From Microtetraspora sp. NBRC 16547 (GTDB lineage: Bacteria; Actinomycetota; Actinomycetes; Streptosporangiales; Streptosporangiaceae), in NCBI RefSeq assembly GCF_030268965.1, contig NZ_BSSE01000046.1:1-33155 (forward strand): 33,155 nt of DNA. The letters run 5' to 3'. Below the pieces are notes generated by a model. That model worked only from the letters and a program-made list of their open reading frames with translations, was not told the origin of the DNA and ran no database searches. The translations under genes were made by a program, and so were the position numbers. This document shows, in pieces, positions 24,601 to 30,319 of the stretch (position 1 is its first letter; each line of letters begins with the position of its first letter).

Positions 24601-26173
24601 GCGCGCCGCGCTCCCCCACCGTGCCGCGCACGATCTCGCGACCACCGCCGCCGTCCGCGAGCGTGCCAAGCCCGCGCAACAGCGCGTCCCGGTCGCCGCC
24701 GACCACGACCGCCCGGTGCTCGAACGCCTTGCGCGTGGTGGCCAGCGAGAGACCGACGTCCACGATGCCGGCGTCGGGCAGCGCGGCCACGTGGTCACGC
24801 AGGCGGGCCGCCTGGGCCCGGAGGGCTTCGGGCGTTCGTCCCGAGACCAGCCACGGAACCGCCGACGCCGTGGACGGGGTCGGCGCCGTGGACGGGGTCG
24901 GCGCCGTGGACCGAGCCGGCGGTTCTTCGAGCACCACGTGGCAGTTCGTGCCGCCCATGCCGAACGACGACACGCCCGCGACGAGCGGCCGGTCCGGATC
25001 GGGCCAGTCGTCCAGCGCCGTCTGCACCCGCAGGCCCAGTTCCCCGAGCGGGATCGCGGGGTTGGGGGTCGCATGGTCCAGGGTCGGCGGAAGCTTCCGG
25101 TGCCGCATGGCGAGCACCACCTTGACCAGCCCGGTGATCCCGGCCGCCGCCTCGCCGTGGCCGACGTTCGGCTTGACTGATCCCACCGCCAGTCGCGGGC
25201 CCGTGGGCCGGCCGAGTACCTGGCCGAGCGCCGAGGCCTCGGCGGGGTCGCCGGCCTTGGTCCCGGTGCCGTGCAGTTCGACGTACTGGACCGCCCGCGG
25301 CTCGACACCGGCACGCTCGTAGGCCAGCCGCAGCACCTGCGCCTGCCCCACGGGATCGGGGGCGGTCAGGCCGGCGCCGCCGCCGTCGTTGCCGACCGCG
25401 CCGCCGCGAATCACCGCGTGCACGATGTCGCCGTCGGCGAGCGCGTTCTCCAGGGGCTTCATGACCAGCGCCGCTCCGCCCTCGCCCCGCACGAAGCCGT
25501 TGGCGCGGGCATCGAAGACGTAGGCGTGCCCGTCCGGGGAGAGTCCGCCGAAGCGCTCGGCCAGCGCCACGGCCTCCGGCACGAGGTTGAGGTGCACGCC
25601 TCCGGCGATCGCGACCGCGCATTCCCCGCGGCGCAGGCTCTCCACGGCCTGGTGCACCGCCACGAGCGAGGACGACTGCCCGGAGTCGACGGTGTAGCTG
25701 GGGCCTCGCAGGCCGAGCGCGTATGAGACCCGATTGGCCACCAGTGAGCGGCGCACCCCGGCCATCGAGTACCGGGTGACGGCGTCGGCGCCTGCGCGAT
25801 CCAGCAGCGTGGCGTAGTCGTCGGACGCGGCGCCGACGAACACTCCGGTCCGCGCCCGGTCCGAGTCGCCGGGAACGATCCCAGCGTTCTCCATGGCCTC
25901 CCAGGCGAGTTCGAGCATGAGCCGTTGCTGGGGGTCCAGCGCGGCGGCCTCCCTCGGGGAGATCCCGAAGAAGGCGGGGTCGAAGTCCTCGACCCGGTCG
26001 AGGAACGCCGCGGGCGGCGCACCGGGCGCCACTGCCCGTCCGGCCGGAGGCTCACCGATCGCCGTGACACCGTCGCGCAGCATCGCCCAGAACTCGGCGG
26101 GCCCCGGCACCGAAGGCAGGCGGCAGGACAGGCCGACGATGGCGATACCGTCCACGCCCGGGGTTCGGCTCAT
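12653..26173 (-). CDS. Modular type I PKS, first gene (KSQ loading module plus modules 1 and 2)
   Basis: 4506 aa, ATG at 26173 with AGGAGG four bases upstream. Loading module: KSQ (about 8-425) with Gln166 in DSGQSSS in place of Cys, which decarboxylates malonyl-ACP; AT Ser620 in GHSVGE and HAFH 717-720 (malonyl); ACP Ser937. Acetate starter expected. Module 1: KS Cys1167; AT Ser1623, HAFH 1723-1726 (malonyl); DH His1934 (HxxxGxxxxP) and Asp2108; [10 protein letters not shown] and Tyr2515; ACP Ser2670. Module 2: KS Cys2902; AT Ser3334 in GHSQGE, YASH at 3434 (methylmalonyl); DH His3643 and Asp3804; [10 protein letters not shown] and Tyr4210; ACP Ser4366. Both KRs have LAD in the LDD position and a [11 protein letters not shown]-like context, fitting B-type and hence trans alkenes after DH. 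No ER is present. The N-terminus lacks a docking helix, as expected for the first protein. The C-terminus ([15 protein letters not shown]) docks to the second protein. Confidence 0.97.
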   Translation of the reverse strand: MSRTPGVDGIAIVGLSCRLPSVPGPAEFWAMLRDGVTAIGEPPAGRAVAPGAPPAAFLDRVEDFDPAFFGISPREAAALDPQQRLMLELAWEAMENAGIVPGDSDRARTGVFVGAASDDYATLLDRAGADAVTRYSMAGVRRSLVANRVSYALGLRGPSYTVDSGQSSSLVAVHQAVESLRRGECAVAIAGGVHLNLVPEAVALAERFGGLSPDGHAYVFDARANGFVRGEGGAALVMKPLENALADGDIVHAVIRGGAVGNDGGGAGLTAPDPVGQAQVLRLAYERAGVEPRAVQYVELHGTGTKAGDPAEASALGQVLGRPTGPRLAVGSVKPNVGHGEAAAGITGLVKVVLAMRHRKLPPTLDHATPNPAIPLGELGLRVQTALDDWPDPDRPLVAGVSSFGMGGTNCHVVLEEPPARSTAPTPSTAPTPSTASAVPWLVSGRTPEALRAQAARLRDHVAALPDAGIVDVGLSLATTRKAFEHRAVVVGGDRDALLRGLGTLADGGGGREIVRGTVGERGALAFLFSGQGSQRLGMGRELAAAFPAFAHEFDAVCAALDGLLPRPLKEVVLAAESPEAEDVLAETVYTQAGLFAFEVALFRLLETAGARPDFVVGHSVGELAAAHVAGVFSLADAARLVAARGSLMQALPRGGAMVAVDAAEADVLPYLSPEVSIAAVNGPASVVLSGGEDAVLATADALAGGGHRTKRLRVSHAFHSALIDPMLREFGAVAREVSYRSPAIPLVSTLTGRIADDELRDAGYWVRQAREAVRFAEAVQTLEAAEVTDFVEVGPTGVLVEQVRATVTGPAAAVPAQRGGRPEVAAVLRALAGLHTSGRDIDWAAVFAPWNGDRVELPGYAFQRGRHWLSERAWERRGVPMPSGTSIPEETHAPAGPLSEAVALELVRAEVAAVLDYPAGDDVDPGRAFRDLGLDSLGGLELRDRLAEVTGHALPETLLYEQPTPAALAAHLAGLDVAGHPAGVDMAGHLARRGDAGEAAPASTSREPIAIVAMACRFPSDVHTPEDLWRLVDEGRDAVGAPPADRGWDTDAVRDGGFLTGAAEFDPAFFGISPREALAMDPQQRLMLEIAWEAFERAGIRPANVRGHRGGVFLGATSHEYGPRLSEAAEGFEGHLLTGTTTSLISGRVAYTFGLEGPAVTVDTACSSSLVALHLACQALRAGECGMALAGGVAMMSGPGMFAEFAKQGGLSDDGRCRAFSAEAGGTGWAEGAAVVLLERLSDALRNGHPVLAVVRGSAVNSDGASNGLTAPSGPAQRRVIRQALADAGLSTSDVDAVEAHGTGTTLGDPIEARALLETYGRDRETPVYLGSLKSNIGHAQAAAGVGGVLKMVLALRHGVLPRTLHAENPTPHVDWSSGAMRLLTEPVAWPEGGRPRRAAVSSFGISGTNAHLILEEAPSASVPSASVPSASVPTAAGTAGGGGLQAPLVISAKTPGAVARQAGRLWAYLAEHPELDLAAVAGTLAARTAFEYRAGLVAADRDGYLDALKSLAERGSATARVTGGKTAFLFTGQGAQRARMAHELYATLPVFAAALDDAFAALDPHLPRPLREVMFAADGTPEAALLNRTAYTQPALFAVETALFRLFEHWGVAPGFVAGHSVGELAAAHAAGILDLPDAARLVAARGTLMDALPEGGAMVALQAAEGEVLPLLDGREDEVSLAAVNGPQAVVVAGAAGAVAEIEAHVAGLGRKTRRLNVSHAFHSPAMDGMLDRFREVTGTVTFRPARIPLVVGGSGDPGTADHWVRHVRDTVRFSAAVERLAGAGVTTFLELGPDGVLTAMARDCLPDATGTAFLPALRAGRAEPATVLTALADLYARGIDPDWTAVFPGTPPADPRTDLRADLLAGLPTYAFDRQRYWLPSRSVPADAASAGLTPTGHPLLAGGAEVAGTGEALFTGVLSVRTQPWLAEHVVLGANLLPGSAFVELALLAGGHVGCDRVDELVLEAPLVLPADGRVQVQVTLGVPDESGRRALAVSSRPDSPAVTAGWTRNATAAVSATVSTTTTASAAATAPETGAWPPDGAEPVDIGGLYDRVAELGFDYGPEFRCLREVWRRGDELFAEVVLPEHRQAEAAHYGLHPALLDAALHAVAFGDPADAAEGRIPFSWHEVALHAVGASAARVRYTPSADGVAMSFTDPSGAPIASVGALALRPASADRIAGGATVTHPDLYRVGWTPVPAPPTSLTCVVLGPEADLAGLTTVPDVVAVRCETGAAPGLPERARAAVDRVLGLVRAWLAGDRFADARLVFVTRSAVAVLPGEDVADLAQAPVWGLLRSAQTEYPGRFVLLDADAGTGTGATPEGIAAAVATGERELALRDGRVLVPRLARATVPVGGPRAGEPDGTVLITGATGGLGRELARAMARQGARHLLLVSRRGPAAEGAGELAAELRDLGTEATLAACDVADRESVRTLLGGIPADRPLTSVIHTAGVLADGPVEALDANRIDDVLRAKLDGAWNLHELTRDLELAEFTVFSSVSGLLGTAGQANYAAANTFLDALAHHRRAAGLPATALAWGLWETDGGMAGGLAAADRARMARTGVGALPTREGIELFDAARASGEALLVPLRLDEAGLRAAGTVPGLLRGLVRPRAGRTGATAAPRGANLDRDAVAALVRDEIAAVMGLAATASIEPGRAFKEIGFDSLTSVELRNRLAAVTGLRLPATLLFDHPSPEAVIDRLCADLGAPRAAAPESRPAPAAADGEPIAIVGMACRFPGDVRTPDDLWRLVAEGTDAITGFPSDRGWDTEALYDADPDRPGRTYTTSGGFLHDAGMFDAEFFGISPREATAMDPQQRLLLETSWEAFEHAGIDPGALRGSRTGVFAGAMYHDYTARLAPLPEEAEGYSFTGGSGSVVSGRVSYTFGFEGPSVTVDTACSSSLVALHLAAQALRQGECSLALAGGVAVMATPGSFVEFSRQRALAPDGRCKPFAAAADGTAWAEGAGMLLLERLSDARRNGHPVLAVVRGSAVNSDGASNGLTAPNGPSQERVIRQALGSAGLSTVDVDVVEAHGTGTPLGDPIEAQALLVTYGQGRETPLFLGSIKSNLGHTQAAAGVAGVIKMVQAMRHGVLPKTLHADEPSPHVDWSAGAVELLTETRNWPETIRARRSAVSSFGISGTNAHVILEAVPQPPEETGPDLPVVPWVLSAKSEPALREQARNLMPLADTDAAAVGRALLTRTLFDHRAVVLGGSREGLSAIAERGSGGGAVTGVAQQGRRVVFVFPGQGSQWAGMGLELIASSPVFAERMAECAAALEPFTGCWLPDVLGDAAALERVDVVQPALWAVMVSLAAVWRSCGVEPAAVVGHSQGEIAAAVVAGGLSLEDGARLVVERSRALAALSGRGGMVSVALPVSRARELAEPWDGRISVAVVNSASSTVMSGDAGALGEFMAACAAQDVRARRVAVDYASHSPHVELIEDELGRLLAPVSPVSGDVPFYSTVTGAPLDTAGLDAGYWYRNLRQPVEFAKATTALLDAGHDVFIECSPHPVLATALAETFDTLDGDRPLAVGTLRRGEDGLDRVLTAVAEAHVQGVPVDWAAVLPATGGRITLPAYPFQRQRFWLDAPEIPIGGAATGLGLAPAGHPLLGAATRLADPEMLLFTGRLSLRAQPWLADHAVLGTPLLPGTAFLDLALHAARETGCAVEDLTVEAPLVLPRGGAVQVQISVTAADGDGRRALRLFARAEDAPADATWTRYASGTLAGEAAARSRPPIAWPPPGAGEVELEKFYATASEVGFDYGPAFQGLGRAWRAGDDVYAEVAAGHEPDRFVIHPALLDAAAQAVRLGGLLPADDRARLPFAWGGVTVHGSGARALRVRLSPAGPDTVALAADDENGRPVLTVAALTLRPFSPDQLAVGADSLYRLAWNPVAAEGPAPVTAVRGDDAFAAAMGVPRHTDPASLSAYEAVVAPVGQGPVHEVLGRHLTLVRDWLADDRLGGTRLVLCTSWAVQVGEGERDTDLAGAAVWGMLRSAQAEHPGRIVLADLDDDPRSLAALPAAVSTGEAQLALRGGAAYVPVLARAETRPKGRPLLDEDGTVLVTGAFGTLGRLVTRHLVLTHGARHLTLLSRRGPQAEGARELVAELTELGASATIVAADAADRGQLAAVLAGIPEEHPLTSVVHVAGVLADATFTAMTPERLDAVLRPKADAAWHLHALTEHLPLRSFVLFSSVAGVLGTAGQANYAAANSYLDALARHRRARGLPALSLGWGLWAEASTMTGGLDGTGLARLGRGGVLPLSSSQGLDLFDAAWAAGDAVLFPVRLETSAARLREVPRLLRGLVRAPEARAGAVTTLAGVAAADRPRALLELVRNEVADVLGHAGPGAVDPARPFGETGFDSLTGVELRNRLSAATGLRLPATLVFDHPTPSAVAQYLARELTPEPGRPEAFEHLDRLEAALRDTTADDVALAGLSARLETLSARLRRDRASAGRDGAGRDGAGRDGAGRDGASRSTAADRLSTASADEILDFIRKELGNDG
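12746..12805. repeat. In-frame 15-bp tandem repeat x4 in C-terminal docking linker
   Basis: Four copies of (g/a)ccgtctcgtcc(a/g)gc, encoding DGAGR-type pentapeptide repeats between ACP2 and the terminal docking helix of the first PKS protein. They lengthen the flexible tether that reaches the second protein. Confidence 0.92.
16794..17278. repeat. KS2 segment nearly identical to KS3 segment (485 bp)
   Basis: Partner of 11372-11856. It covers the His-motif half of KS2 and encodes the same [15 protein letters not shown] and [11 protein letters not shown] segments. Sharp similarity borders suggest gene conversion or module shuffling. Confidence 0.85.
21871..21915. repeat. In-frame 15-bp tandem repeat x3 in KS1-AT1 linker
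   Basis: Three exact copies of gcactgaggcggagg, encoding PSASV repeats just after the end of KS1. Confidence 0.92.
23203..23267. repeat. In-frame 27-bp tandem repeat (about 2.4 copies) between ACP0 and KS1
   Basis: The unit begins ggtgtccggcca and repeats at 23203, 23230 and (partly) 23257. It encodes a nonapeptide repeat around [15 protein letters not shown] in the linker joining the loading ACP to KS1. Confidence 0.88.
24867..24912. repeat. In-frame 18-bp tandem repeat (about 2.5 copies) in KSQ-AT0 linker
   Basis: The unit gccgtggacggggtcggc repeats at 24867 and 24885, with a partial third copy. It encodes STAPTP repeats in the linker after the KSQ domain. Confidence 0.9.
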
Positions 26174-26177
26174 GCGG

Positions 26178-26183
26178 CCTCCT
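26178..26183 (-). promoter_or_regulatory. Ribosome binding site of first PKS gene
   Basis: A perfect AGGAGG four bases before ATG 26173 fixes this start and suggests strong translation of the 4506-aa protein. Confidence 0.9.
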
Positions 26184-26217
26184 GACGATGGTGTGCCATT
26201 CCTTCGGAACGATCAGA

Positions 26218-26260
26218 AAGCTAGAAGGGACGGCTTCCTTTTCACTTCCACCGGCTTTCC
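26218..26260 (-). promoter_or_regulatory. Predicted SARP-type promoter of the PKS operon
   Basis: Read on the minus strand: GGAAAGC (26260-26254), 4 bp, GGAAGTG (26249-26243), 4 bp, GGAAGCC (26238-26232), then exactly 8 bp, then TAGCTT (26223-26218) as a -10 element. SARP activators are known to bind heptameric direct repeats at an 11-bp period whose last copy lies 8 bp from the -10, and such promoters lack a good -35. All of these spacings are met. The -10 lies 44 nt upstream of the PKS ATG. The same layout occurs before the esterase at 30237-30279. The binding protein is inferred to be the neighbouring SARP. Confidence 0.72.
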
Positions 26261-26377
26261 GGCACTGAAAGTCACGAGCCGCATCGGGAAGGATCCGGTT
26301 CGTGGCCGACTGCGGGCAGCATGAAGCCCCTGGTCAGTGGGTGAGTGGAACGAAAGCGGCGCGACGGTGGACGCCGC

Positions 26378-26402
26378 CGGGCTCCGGGCTCGCCGGAGCC
26401 CG
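26378..26402. terminator. GC hairpin, likely terminator of SARP transcript
   Basis: Perfect 9-bp inverted repeat (cgggctccg / cggagcccg) with a 7-nt loop, about 320 bp past the SARP stop and 118 bp before the PKS operator. There is no T tract, as is common for actinobacterial terminators. It would separate SARP transcription from the PKS promoter. Confidence 0.5.
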
Positions 26403-26404
26403 AG

Positions 26405-26470
26405 GGTCACAGGAGGGCCGAGGTCACAGGAGGGCCGAGGTCACAGGAGGGCGAGGTCACAGGAGGGCGA
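26405..26470. repeat. Four tandem 16/17-bp repeats upstream of PKS promoter
   Basis: Two copies of ggtcacaggagggccga followed by two copies of ggtcacaggagggcga, head to tail. They lie between the hairpin at 26378 and the end of the TPR-like remnant, overlapping its last codons. Function unknown: either a slippage minisatellite or a multi-copy protein site. Confidence 0.9.
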
Positions 26471-26722
26471 GGATCTCGCGGGCCTTTCCGTCCAATCGCG
26501 TTCCAGGTGTGCGCCCGCCTCCTCGAACCGCCCGGCCACGCGCAGCGCGAGAGCGAGGCCGCCCAGCGCGGCGGCCTCGTCCGCGGACCAGCCCACCCGC
26601 TCCAGCATGTGCGACGCCTCGGTCAGCCGCACCAGCACCTGCTCTTTGATCTCCCGGCGAACGTAGGCCAGCCCGATGCTCAGCCCGCTGGCCGCCTCGA
26701 CGGCCGAAGACCCGCTCGGCCG
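26441..26722 (-). pseudogene. TPR-like remnant, probable lost C-terminus of the SARP regulator
   Basis: Directly after the SARP stop, another frame shifted by one base reads about 93 codons with strongly GC-ended wobble positions and ends in TGA. It contains a helix pair typical of tetratricopeptide repeats (ADEAAALGGLALALRVAGRF, then EEAGAHLE). AfsR-type regulators normally continue from the winged-helix region into a TPR domain, and the SARP here stops exactly where that would begin. A frameshift or internal deletion that left this piece is the simplest reading. It could instead be an independent small gene starting at GTG 26638, but that start has no clear ribosome site. The end runs into the tandem repeats. 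Confidence 0.5.
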
Positions 26723-26723
26723 A

Positions 26724-28613
26724 CTAAGCGGCGGACAGGTGCAGCTCGACGAACCGCCGCCACGCCTGCGCCCGGGACTGTGCGGGCTCGTGGGCGACCG
26801 CCTGACGCTGGGCGTAGACCCGTACCAGGTCGTGCAGCCGGTACCGGCCGGCGGCGTGCTGCTCGACGAGGTGGGCCGCGGCCAGCCTGCGGAGCTGCCT
26901 CGTCACCGTCTCGACCGGGTCACCTGCGAGCGCGGCGGCACCGTACACGGTGAAGTCTGCGCACGAGACCAGGCCGAGCAGCCGGAACAGGCGCCGCAGC
27001 TCGGGCGCGAGCGCCTCGTAGGAGGCGGCGAACGCCCGGGTCACGCCGCTCTCATCCACACCGTCGAGGATGAGAGCGGTGAGCCGGTCGCCCTCGGTCA
27101 GGTCGGCGACCATCGCGGCGATCGTGTTGTCCGGGCTGGTGGCGATGTTGGAGGCGGCGATCCGCAGCGCGAGCGGGAGGTGCCCGCACAGGCGGGCCAG
27201 TCCTTCGGCCGCCTCGGGCTCGGCGTCCACCCGGCCGTGGCCGAGCACCGTGCCCAGCAGCGTCCGCGACTCCGCCGCGCTCATCGGCGTCAGGTCGAGC
27301 GACAACGCCCCGGCCTCCCCGACGAGCCGGCCGAGCCGGTGACGGCTGGTCACCAGCACGGTCCCGGTCGGTGGGAGCAGCGGCAACACCTGCTCGGCGT
27401 CCCGCGCGCCGTCCAGCACCAGCAGCACCTTCCGGTCGGCCAGCAGCGACCGGTAGAGCCCGGCCTGCGCGTCGACCTCGTCGGGGATCCACCGCGGATC
27501 GACGCCGAGCGCGTGCAGCATCTGTGACAGCGCCTGCGCCGGCTCCAGCGGTTCGCAGTCGACCTCGAAACCGTTGAGGTCGACGTACAACTGCCCGTCA
27601 GGGAACCGGTCGCGTACCTGGTGGGCCCAGTGCAACGCGAGCGCCGTCTTGCCGGCCCCGGCGATGCCGTGCAGGACCCACACGTCCGAGTGCGTGCCCG
27701 CCGGGGCGGCGAGCTGGGCGTTCAGCCGGGCCAGGTGCTCCGTCCTGCCGACGAAGCGGGGCACGTCCCTGGGCAACTCGGCCGGCCGCATCAGCTGGAC
27801 GGTTCCCATGATCGGCGTGGCCGGCTCCCGCTCGGCCGCGTCGTCCAGGACGCTCCTGAGCACTTGCCGGTGCGCGGCCTGCAGCCGTTCCCCGGGTTCG
27901 ACCCCGAGCTCGGCATCGAGCCGACGCCGTGCGGCGGTGTAGACCTCCAACGCCTCCGGCACCCGCCCGGACCGCTGCAGCGCCAGCATCAGCTGTTCCT
28001 GCAGCCGTTCCCCGAATGGGTATTCCTCGACCAGCACCAGCAGCTCTCGTACCACCTGCATGTGGCGGCCGATGGCGAGCTCGGCGTCGTACAGCGTCTC
28101 CAGCACGGCTCTGCGCCGCTCGGACAGGACCGGGCCGCTGCGCCGCAGGAGCGCGTCGGTCACGCCACCGAGCGGTGGGCCCTGCCACAGCTCCAGCCCG
28201 AGCCGCAGGCGCTCCACACCACCACGCGGGTCTCCGTGGTCGATCAGGTCCTGCGCTTCCCTGGCGATGTCGTCGAACAGGTCGACATCCAGCTCACCCG
28301 GCTTGACCTCGATCAGGTAGCCGGGCACCCTGCGTACGATCGCGGACCGGCCGAGCAGGTTGCGCAGCTCCCAGATCCGCACCTGAATCTGCCCCCGGGC
28401 GCTGGCCGGCGGCCGGTCCTCCCACAGCAGGTCGACCAACTGCTCCTCGGACACGACCTGGTTCGGGTTGAGCAGGAGAGCCGCGAGGACGGTCCGCTGC
28501 TTGGGCCCGCCGAGCCGGACCGGGCCGTCCGGGCCGAACGCCGCGACCGAGCCGAGCAGCCGGTACTTCAGGTCGGCGAACCCCGGCCTGGCCAACCCGT
28601 TGCGGAGCGTCAC
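26724..28613 (-). CDS. SARP/AfsR-family transcriptional activator with NB-ARC ATPase domain
   Basis: 629 aa, GTG start; the reading YRLLGSVAAFGPDGPVRLGG is the typical SARP opening. Domains: OmpR-type winged helix (about 18-100; VSEEQLVDLLW, GQIQVRIWELRNLLG), bacterial transcriptional activation domain (about 105-255; DVDLFDDIAREA, RRRLDAELGVEPGERLQ), then NB-ARC with Walker A GIAGAGKTAL (Lys322), Walker B-like KVLLVLDGA and GHLPLAL, then a winged-helix region to HDLVRVYAQRQ. Family members bind 11-bp-period direct repeats and recruit RNA polymerase to antibiotic biosynthesis promoters. Two such sites are present (26218-26260 and 30237-30279), making this the likely pathway activator. The protein ends without the TPR domain common in AfsR-type proteins; a possible relic lies just downstream in another frame. 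No TTA codon was seen. The start is overlapped by a short leader frame. Confidence 0.92.
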   Translation of the reverse strand: MTLRNGLARPGFADLKYRLLGSVAAFGPDGPVRLGGPKQRTVLAALLLNPNQVVSEEQLVDLLWEDRPPASARGQIQVRIWELRNLLGRSAIVRRVPGYLIEVKPGELDVDLFDDIAREAQDLIDHGDPRGGVERLRLGLELWQGPPLGGVTDALLRRSGPVLSERRRAVLETLYDAELAIGRHMQVVRELLVLVEEYPFGERLQEQLMLALQRSGRVPEALEVYTAARRRLDAELGVEPGERLQAAHRQVLRSVLDDAAEREPATPIMGTVQLMRPAELPRDVPRFVGRTEHLARLNAQLAAPAGTHSDVWVLHGIAGAGKTALALHWAHQVRDRFPDGQLYVDLNGFEVDCEPLEPAQALSQMLHALGVDPRWIPDEVDAQAGLYRSLLADRKVLLVLDGARDAEQVLPLLPPTGTVLVTSRHRLGRLVGEAGALSLDLTPMSAAESRTLLGTVLGHGRVDAEPEAAEGLARLCGHLPLALRIAASNIATSPDNTIAAMVADLTEGDRLTALILDGVDESGVTRAFAASYEALAPELRRLFRLLGLVSCADFTVYGAAALAGDPVETVTRQLRRLAAAHLVEQHAAGRYRLHDLVRVYAQRQAVAHEPAQSRAQAWRRFVELHLSAA

Positions 28614-28675
28614 CCGGCGCTCCCCGGGCCGAACCCAAAGCGCCGATTTCTCTCCGCTGCTTGAGCCCTCACCAT
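28610..28675 (-). CDS. Possible 21-codon leader frame coupled to the SARP gene
   Basis: ATG at 28675 lies 10 nt after GGAGG (28690-28686) and opens a 21-codon frame (begins MVRAQAAERNRRFGF). Its TGA overlaps the SARP GTG as GTGA, the classic 4-nt coupling overlap. It has a better ribosome site than the SARP itself. It could set SARP translation by coupling. No homology is recognised, and chance occurrence is possible. Confidence 0.4.
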   Translation of the reverse strand: MVRAQAAERNRRFGFGPGSAG

Positions 28676-28745
28676 CGCGGATCCGCCTCCTTACCCCATG
28701 CGCTCAGTCACCGTTCTCAACGCCCGGTCACTGCCCGGCCAGAAA

Positions 28746-28787
28746 TCTCGCGAGAGCAACTTGCCAGCGAGCCCACAAGATCGTCAA
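28746..28787 (-). promoter_or_regulatory. Candidate promoter and palindromic operator of the SARP gene
   Basis: On the minus strand TTGACG (28787-28782) is followed after 18 bp by CAAGTT (28763-28758), a weak -10. The perfect 10-bp palindrome TCTCGCGAGA (28755-28746) would then lie at the start site, where a repressor could act. The 272-bp divergent gap also holds AAACGTTT (28796-28803) and is the most AT-rich stretch of the region. No SARP-type heptads were seen here. Confidence 0.25.
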
Positions 28788-28947
28788 CGAAAAGTAAACG
28801 TTTCGCGCATGCCCAAAATGCGACATTGCACATCAAACTGGACCAAATGGAAGGTTTCGTGACCGAACCGGAGGACCGAAAACAGAGGCAACACATGCAC
28901 CGTTACCGTGGCTTACCTGGCCGCGAAAAGGGGGATGGCTCCAAGAA

Positions 28948-29907
28948 ATGTTGAAAATTCTATTTACGGCAGCGGATCTGACGAAGGTCACCGTCGCGGA
29001 GGACGCCAACCCGATGTGGGAACTGTTACTGAGCACCTACCGGCTCCGGCGGCCGGAGGGCGAGCCCATCTTCGGCCGATGGCGCCGAGCGTCGCGCGCT
29101 GCGGTCCCCGACTCCGGCGAGATGCTCATGTCCGCCATCCCCCCCTACGGCTACTGCCCCGACTTCCTCACCCCATCCGAGGCGAGGACGGTCGGCGAGG
29201 GCATCTCGACCATGGTCGAGGCCCCTCACGAGAAGCTGGCCGGCGACATCGCCGAGCTCGCCGTACAGAGCCGCCGCATCCCGCCGTGGCTGCGCCGCAT
29301 CGGCGACGGGGAGCCACGCGAACTACGGCGGCTGGCCACCGCGCTCCATGACTACTTCCAGCGGTGCATCGCCCCCAGCTGGCCCGCCGTACAACGGACC
29401 GTCGCCTCCGAACGCCGCCGAATGCAGTCGGCCCTCGATCGCGGCGGCCCCCAACTGCTGCTTTCGACCCTGCATCCGGACGTCACCTGGCAGCCGCCGG
29501 TCCTGCACGTGCGGTTCCCCGTCGCACAGGAGCTCCACCTCGGCGGACGCGGACTGCGCCTGCTCCCATCGTTCTTCGCACACGGAATGCCAACCACCTA
29601 CAAGGACCCGGCACTGCCGCCGGTGCTGGTCTACTCGATCGGCCATGCCCGCCTCGGCAGCGACGCCGAGCCCGGCCCGTCCCTGGCCGCGCTGCTGGGG
29701 CACACCCGCGCACGAGTGCTCATGACGATCGCGATCACCACGTGCAACACCAGCAGCCTCGCCGAGATGACCGCCATCTCGATCGCCACCGCGAGCCAGC
29801 ACGCTTCGGTCCTGCGCGCGAGCGGGCTGATCACCAGCACGCGGTGCGGGAAGTCGCAGATCCACGAGATCACCCCGCTCGGCCTCGCCGTCATCAGGGC
29901 GAGCTGA
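28948..29907 (+). CDS. ArsR-like winged-helix regulator with DUF5937-type N-terminal region; contains a TTA codon
   Basis: 319 aa. The start MLKILFTAADLTKV matches the usual opening of an actinobacterial family with a long N-terminal domain of unknown function (I recall it as DUF5937) and a C-terminal ArsR-like winged helix. The helix-turn-helix is around residues 262-310 (SLAEMTAISIATASQHASVL, then RASGLITS and a wing). Divergent from the SARP across a shared 272-bp gap (334 bp to the SARP start), so it may regulate that promoter or itself. A TTA codon at 29026-29028 sits near the 5' end. TTA is very rare in such genomes and, in Streptomyces, needs the bldA tRNA, so expression may be tied to development. 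The first codons (AAA ATT CTA TTT) are AT-rich and the ribosome site is weak. Ligand unknown. Confidence 0.85.
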   Translation: MLKILFTAADLTKVTVAEDANPMWELLLSTYRLRRPEGEPIFGRWRRASRAAVPDSGEMLMSAIPPYGYCPDFLTPSEARTVGEGISTMVEAPHEKLAGDIAELAVQSRRIPPWLRRIGDGEPRELRRLATALHDYFQRCIAPSWPAVQRTVASERRRMQSALDRGGPQLLLSTLHPDVTWQPPVLHVRFPVAQELHLGGRGLRLLPSFFAHGMPTTYKDPALPPVLVYSIGHARLGSDAEPGPSLAALLGHTRARVLMTIAITTCNTSSLAEMTAISIATASQHASVLRASGLITSTRCGKSQIHEITPLGLAVIRAS

Positions 29908-29974
29908 CTTCGGGCCTCCTGTACCGCGTCAGAACCCATCGCACAGGGACTGAGCTGCCTTTCCTTCGAAGCAG

Positions 29975-30094
29975 CTATGCGGCTCGGTGGTACTCGTTGA
30001 TTACCCCGCCGAGCACTTGCCGACGCTTGATCGAACCTTCCAACGGTACGACGGCCCGCTCATCGTGATCAGGTGGGTACGGCCATCGGCCACA
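29975..30094 (-). pseudogene. Transposase/integrase C-terminal scrap
   Basis: A 39-codon stretch between two stops on the minus strand ends in RQVLGGVINEYHRAA and TAG, a tail I associate with actinobacterial integrase-type transposases. No start and no catalytic domain are present. It abuts the IS21-like scrap in a different frame, so this gap looks like decayed mobile DNA. Family assignment is from memory and tentative. Confidence 0.35.
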
Positions 30095-30236
30095 TCAGTC
30101 TCGCCAGCAGCTCCTGCTCCACCGTCCCCAGTCGAGGGCGGCGGTGGATCAGTTTCGGTTCCGGCGGCCAGGATGCCCTTGACTGTCTTGTAGGTCGGAG
30201 CCAGGTGGTGAGTGCCGGGCAGTGGTTCGCGGTCAT
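30095..30236 (-). pseudogene. IS21-type transposase (IstA-like) C-terminal scrap
   Basis: A minus-strand frame reads LPGTHHLAPTYKTVKGILAA then GTETDPPPPSTGDGG. The YKTVKGILAAGTE and STGDGG elements resemble the C-terminus of Streptomyces IS21 IstA proteins as I remember them. Only about 45 codons remain, with no DDE region. The scrap ends where the heptad operator of the esterase begins. Confidence 0.4.
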
Positions 30237-30279
30237 GGAAGCGCTTTGGAAGCGCTTTGGAAGCGCTCGTCCCTAGCGT
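30237..30279 (+). promoter_or_regulatory. Predicted SARP-type promoter of the esterase gene
   Basis: Three exact GGAAGCG heptads at 30237, 30248 and 30259 (11-bp period, spacers cttt), then exactly 8 bp, then TAGCGT (30274-30279) as a -10 element. This matches the layout upstream of the PKS operon (26260-26218) in period, spacing, heptad sequence and -10. The -10 lies 40 nt before the ATG, close to the 44 nt at the PKS. The units also contain AAGCGCTT palindromes, so a LacI-type repressor site is an alternative. The PKS copy has no such palindromes, which favours the SARP reading. Confidence 0.68.
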
Positions 30280-30319
30280 CTGGATCATCCTTTGTGGCGC
30301 GAGAAACTTCGGAGTGTAG

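Noticed and set aside
25676-25678. Gln in place of the KS active-site Cys as a sequencing error or dead KS
   Set aside because: Gln at this place, in the first domain of the first protein and with both His motifs kept, is the known KSQ loading-domain signature.
7892-26470. CRISPR array from the short tandem repeats
   Set aside because: The units are head to tail without unique spacers, and most lie in coding linkers.
28788-28805. Imperfect palindrome cgaaa/tttcg with AAACGTTT in the divergent gap as a regulator operator
   Set aside because: The arms are short and there is no second matching copy in the window; mentioned only in the promoter entry.
28614-28947. Search for a third SARP heptad promoter in front of the SARP or the winged-helix gene
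   Set aside because: Isolated GGAAG or similar words occur (for example near 28849), but no triplet with 11-bp period and 8-bp gap to a -10 was found.
29953-29976. Hairpin agctgc/gcagct after the winged-helix regulator as a terminator
   Set aside because: Only a 6-bp stem with a 12-nt loop and no T tract; too weak to call.
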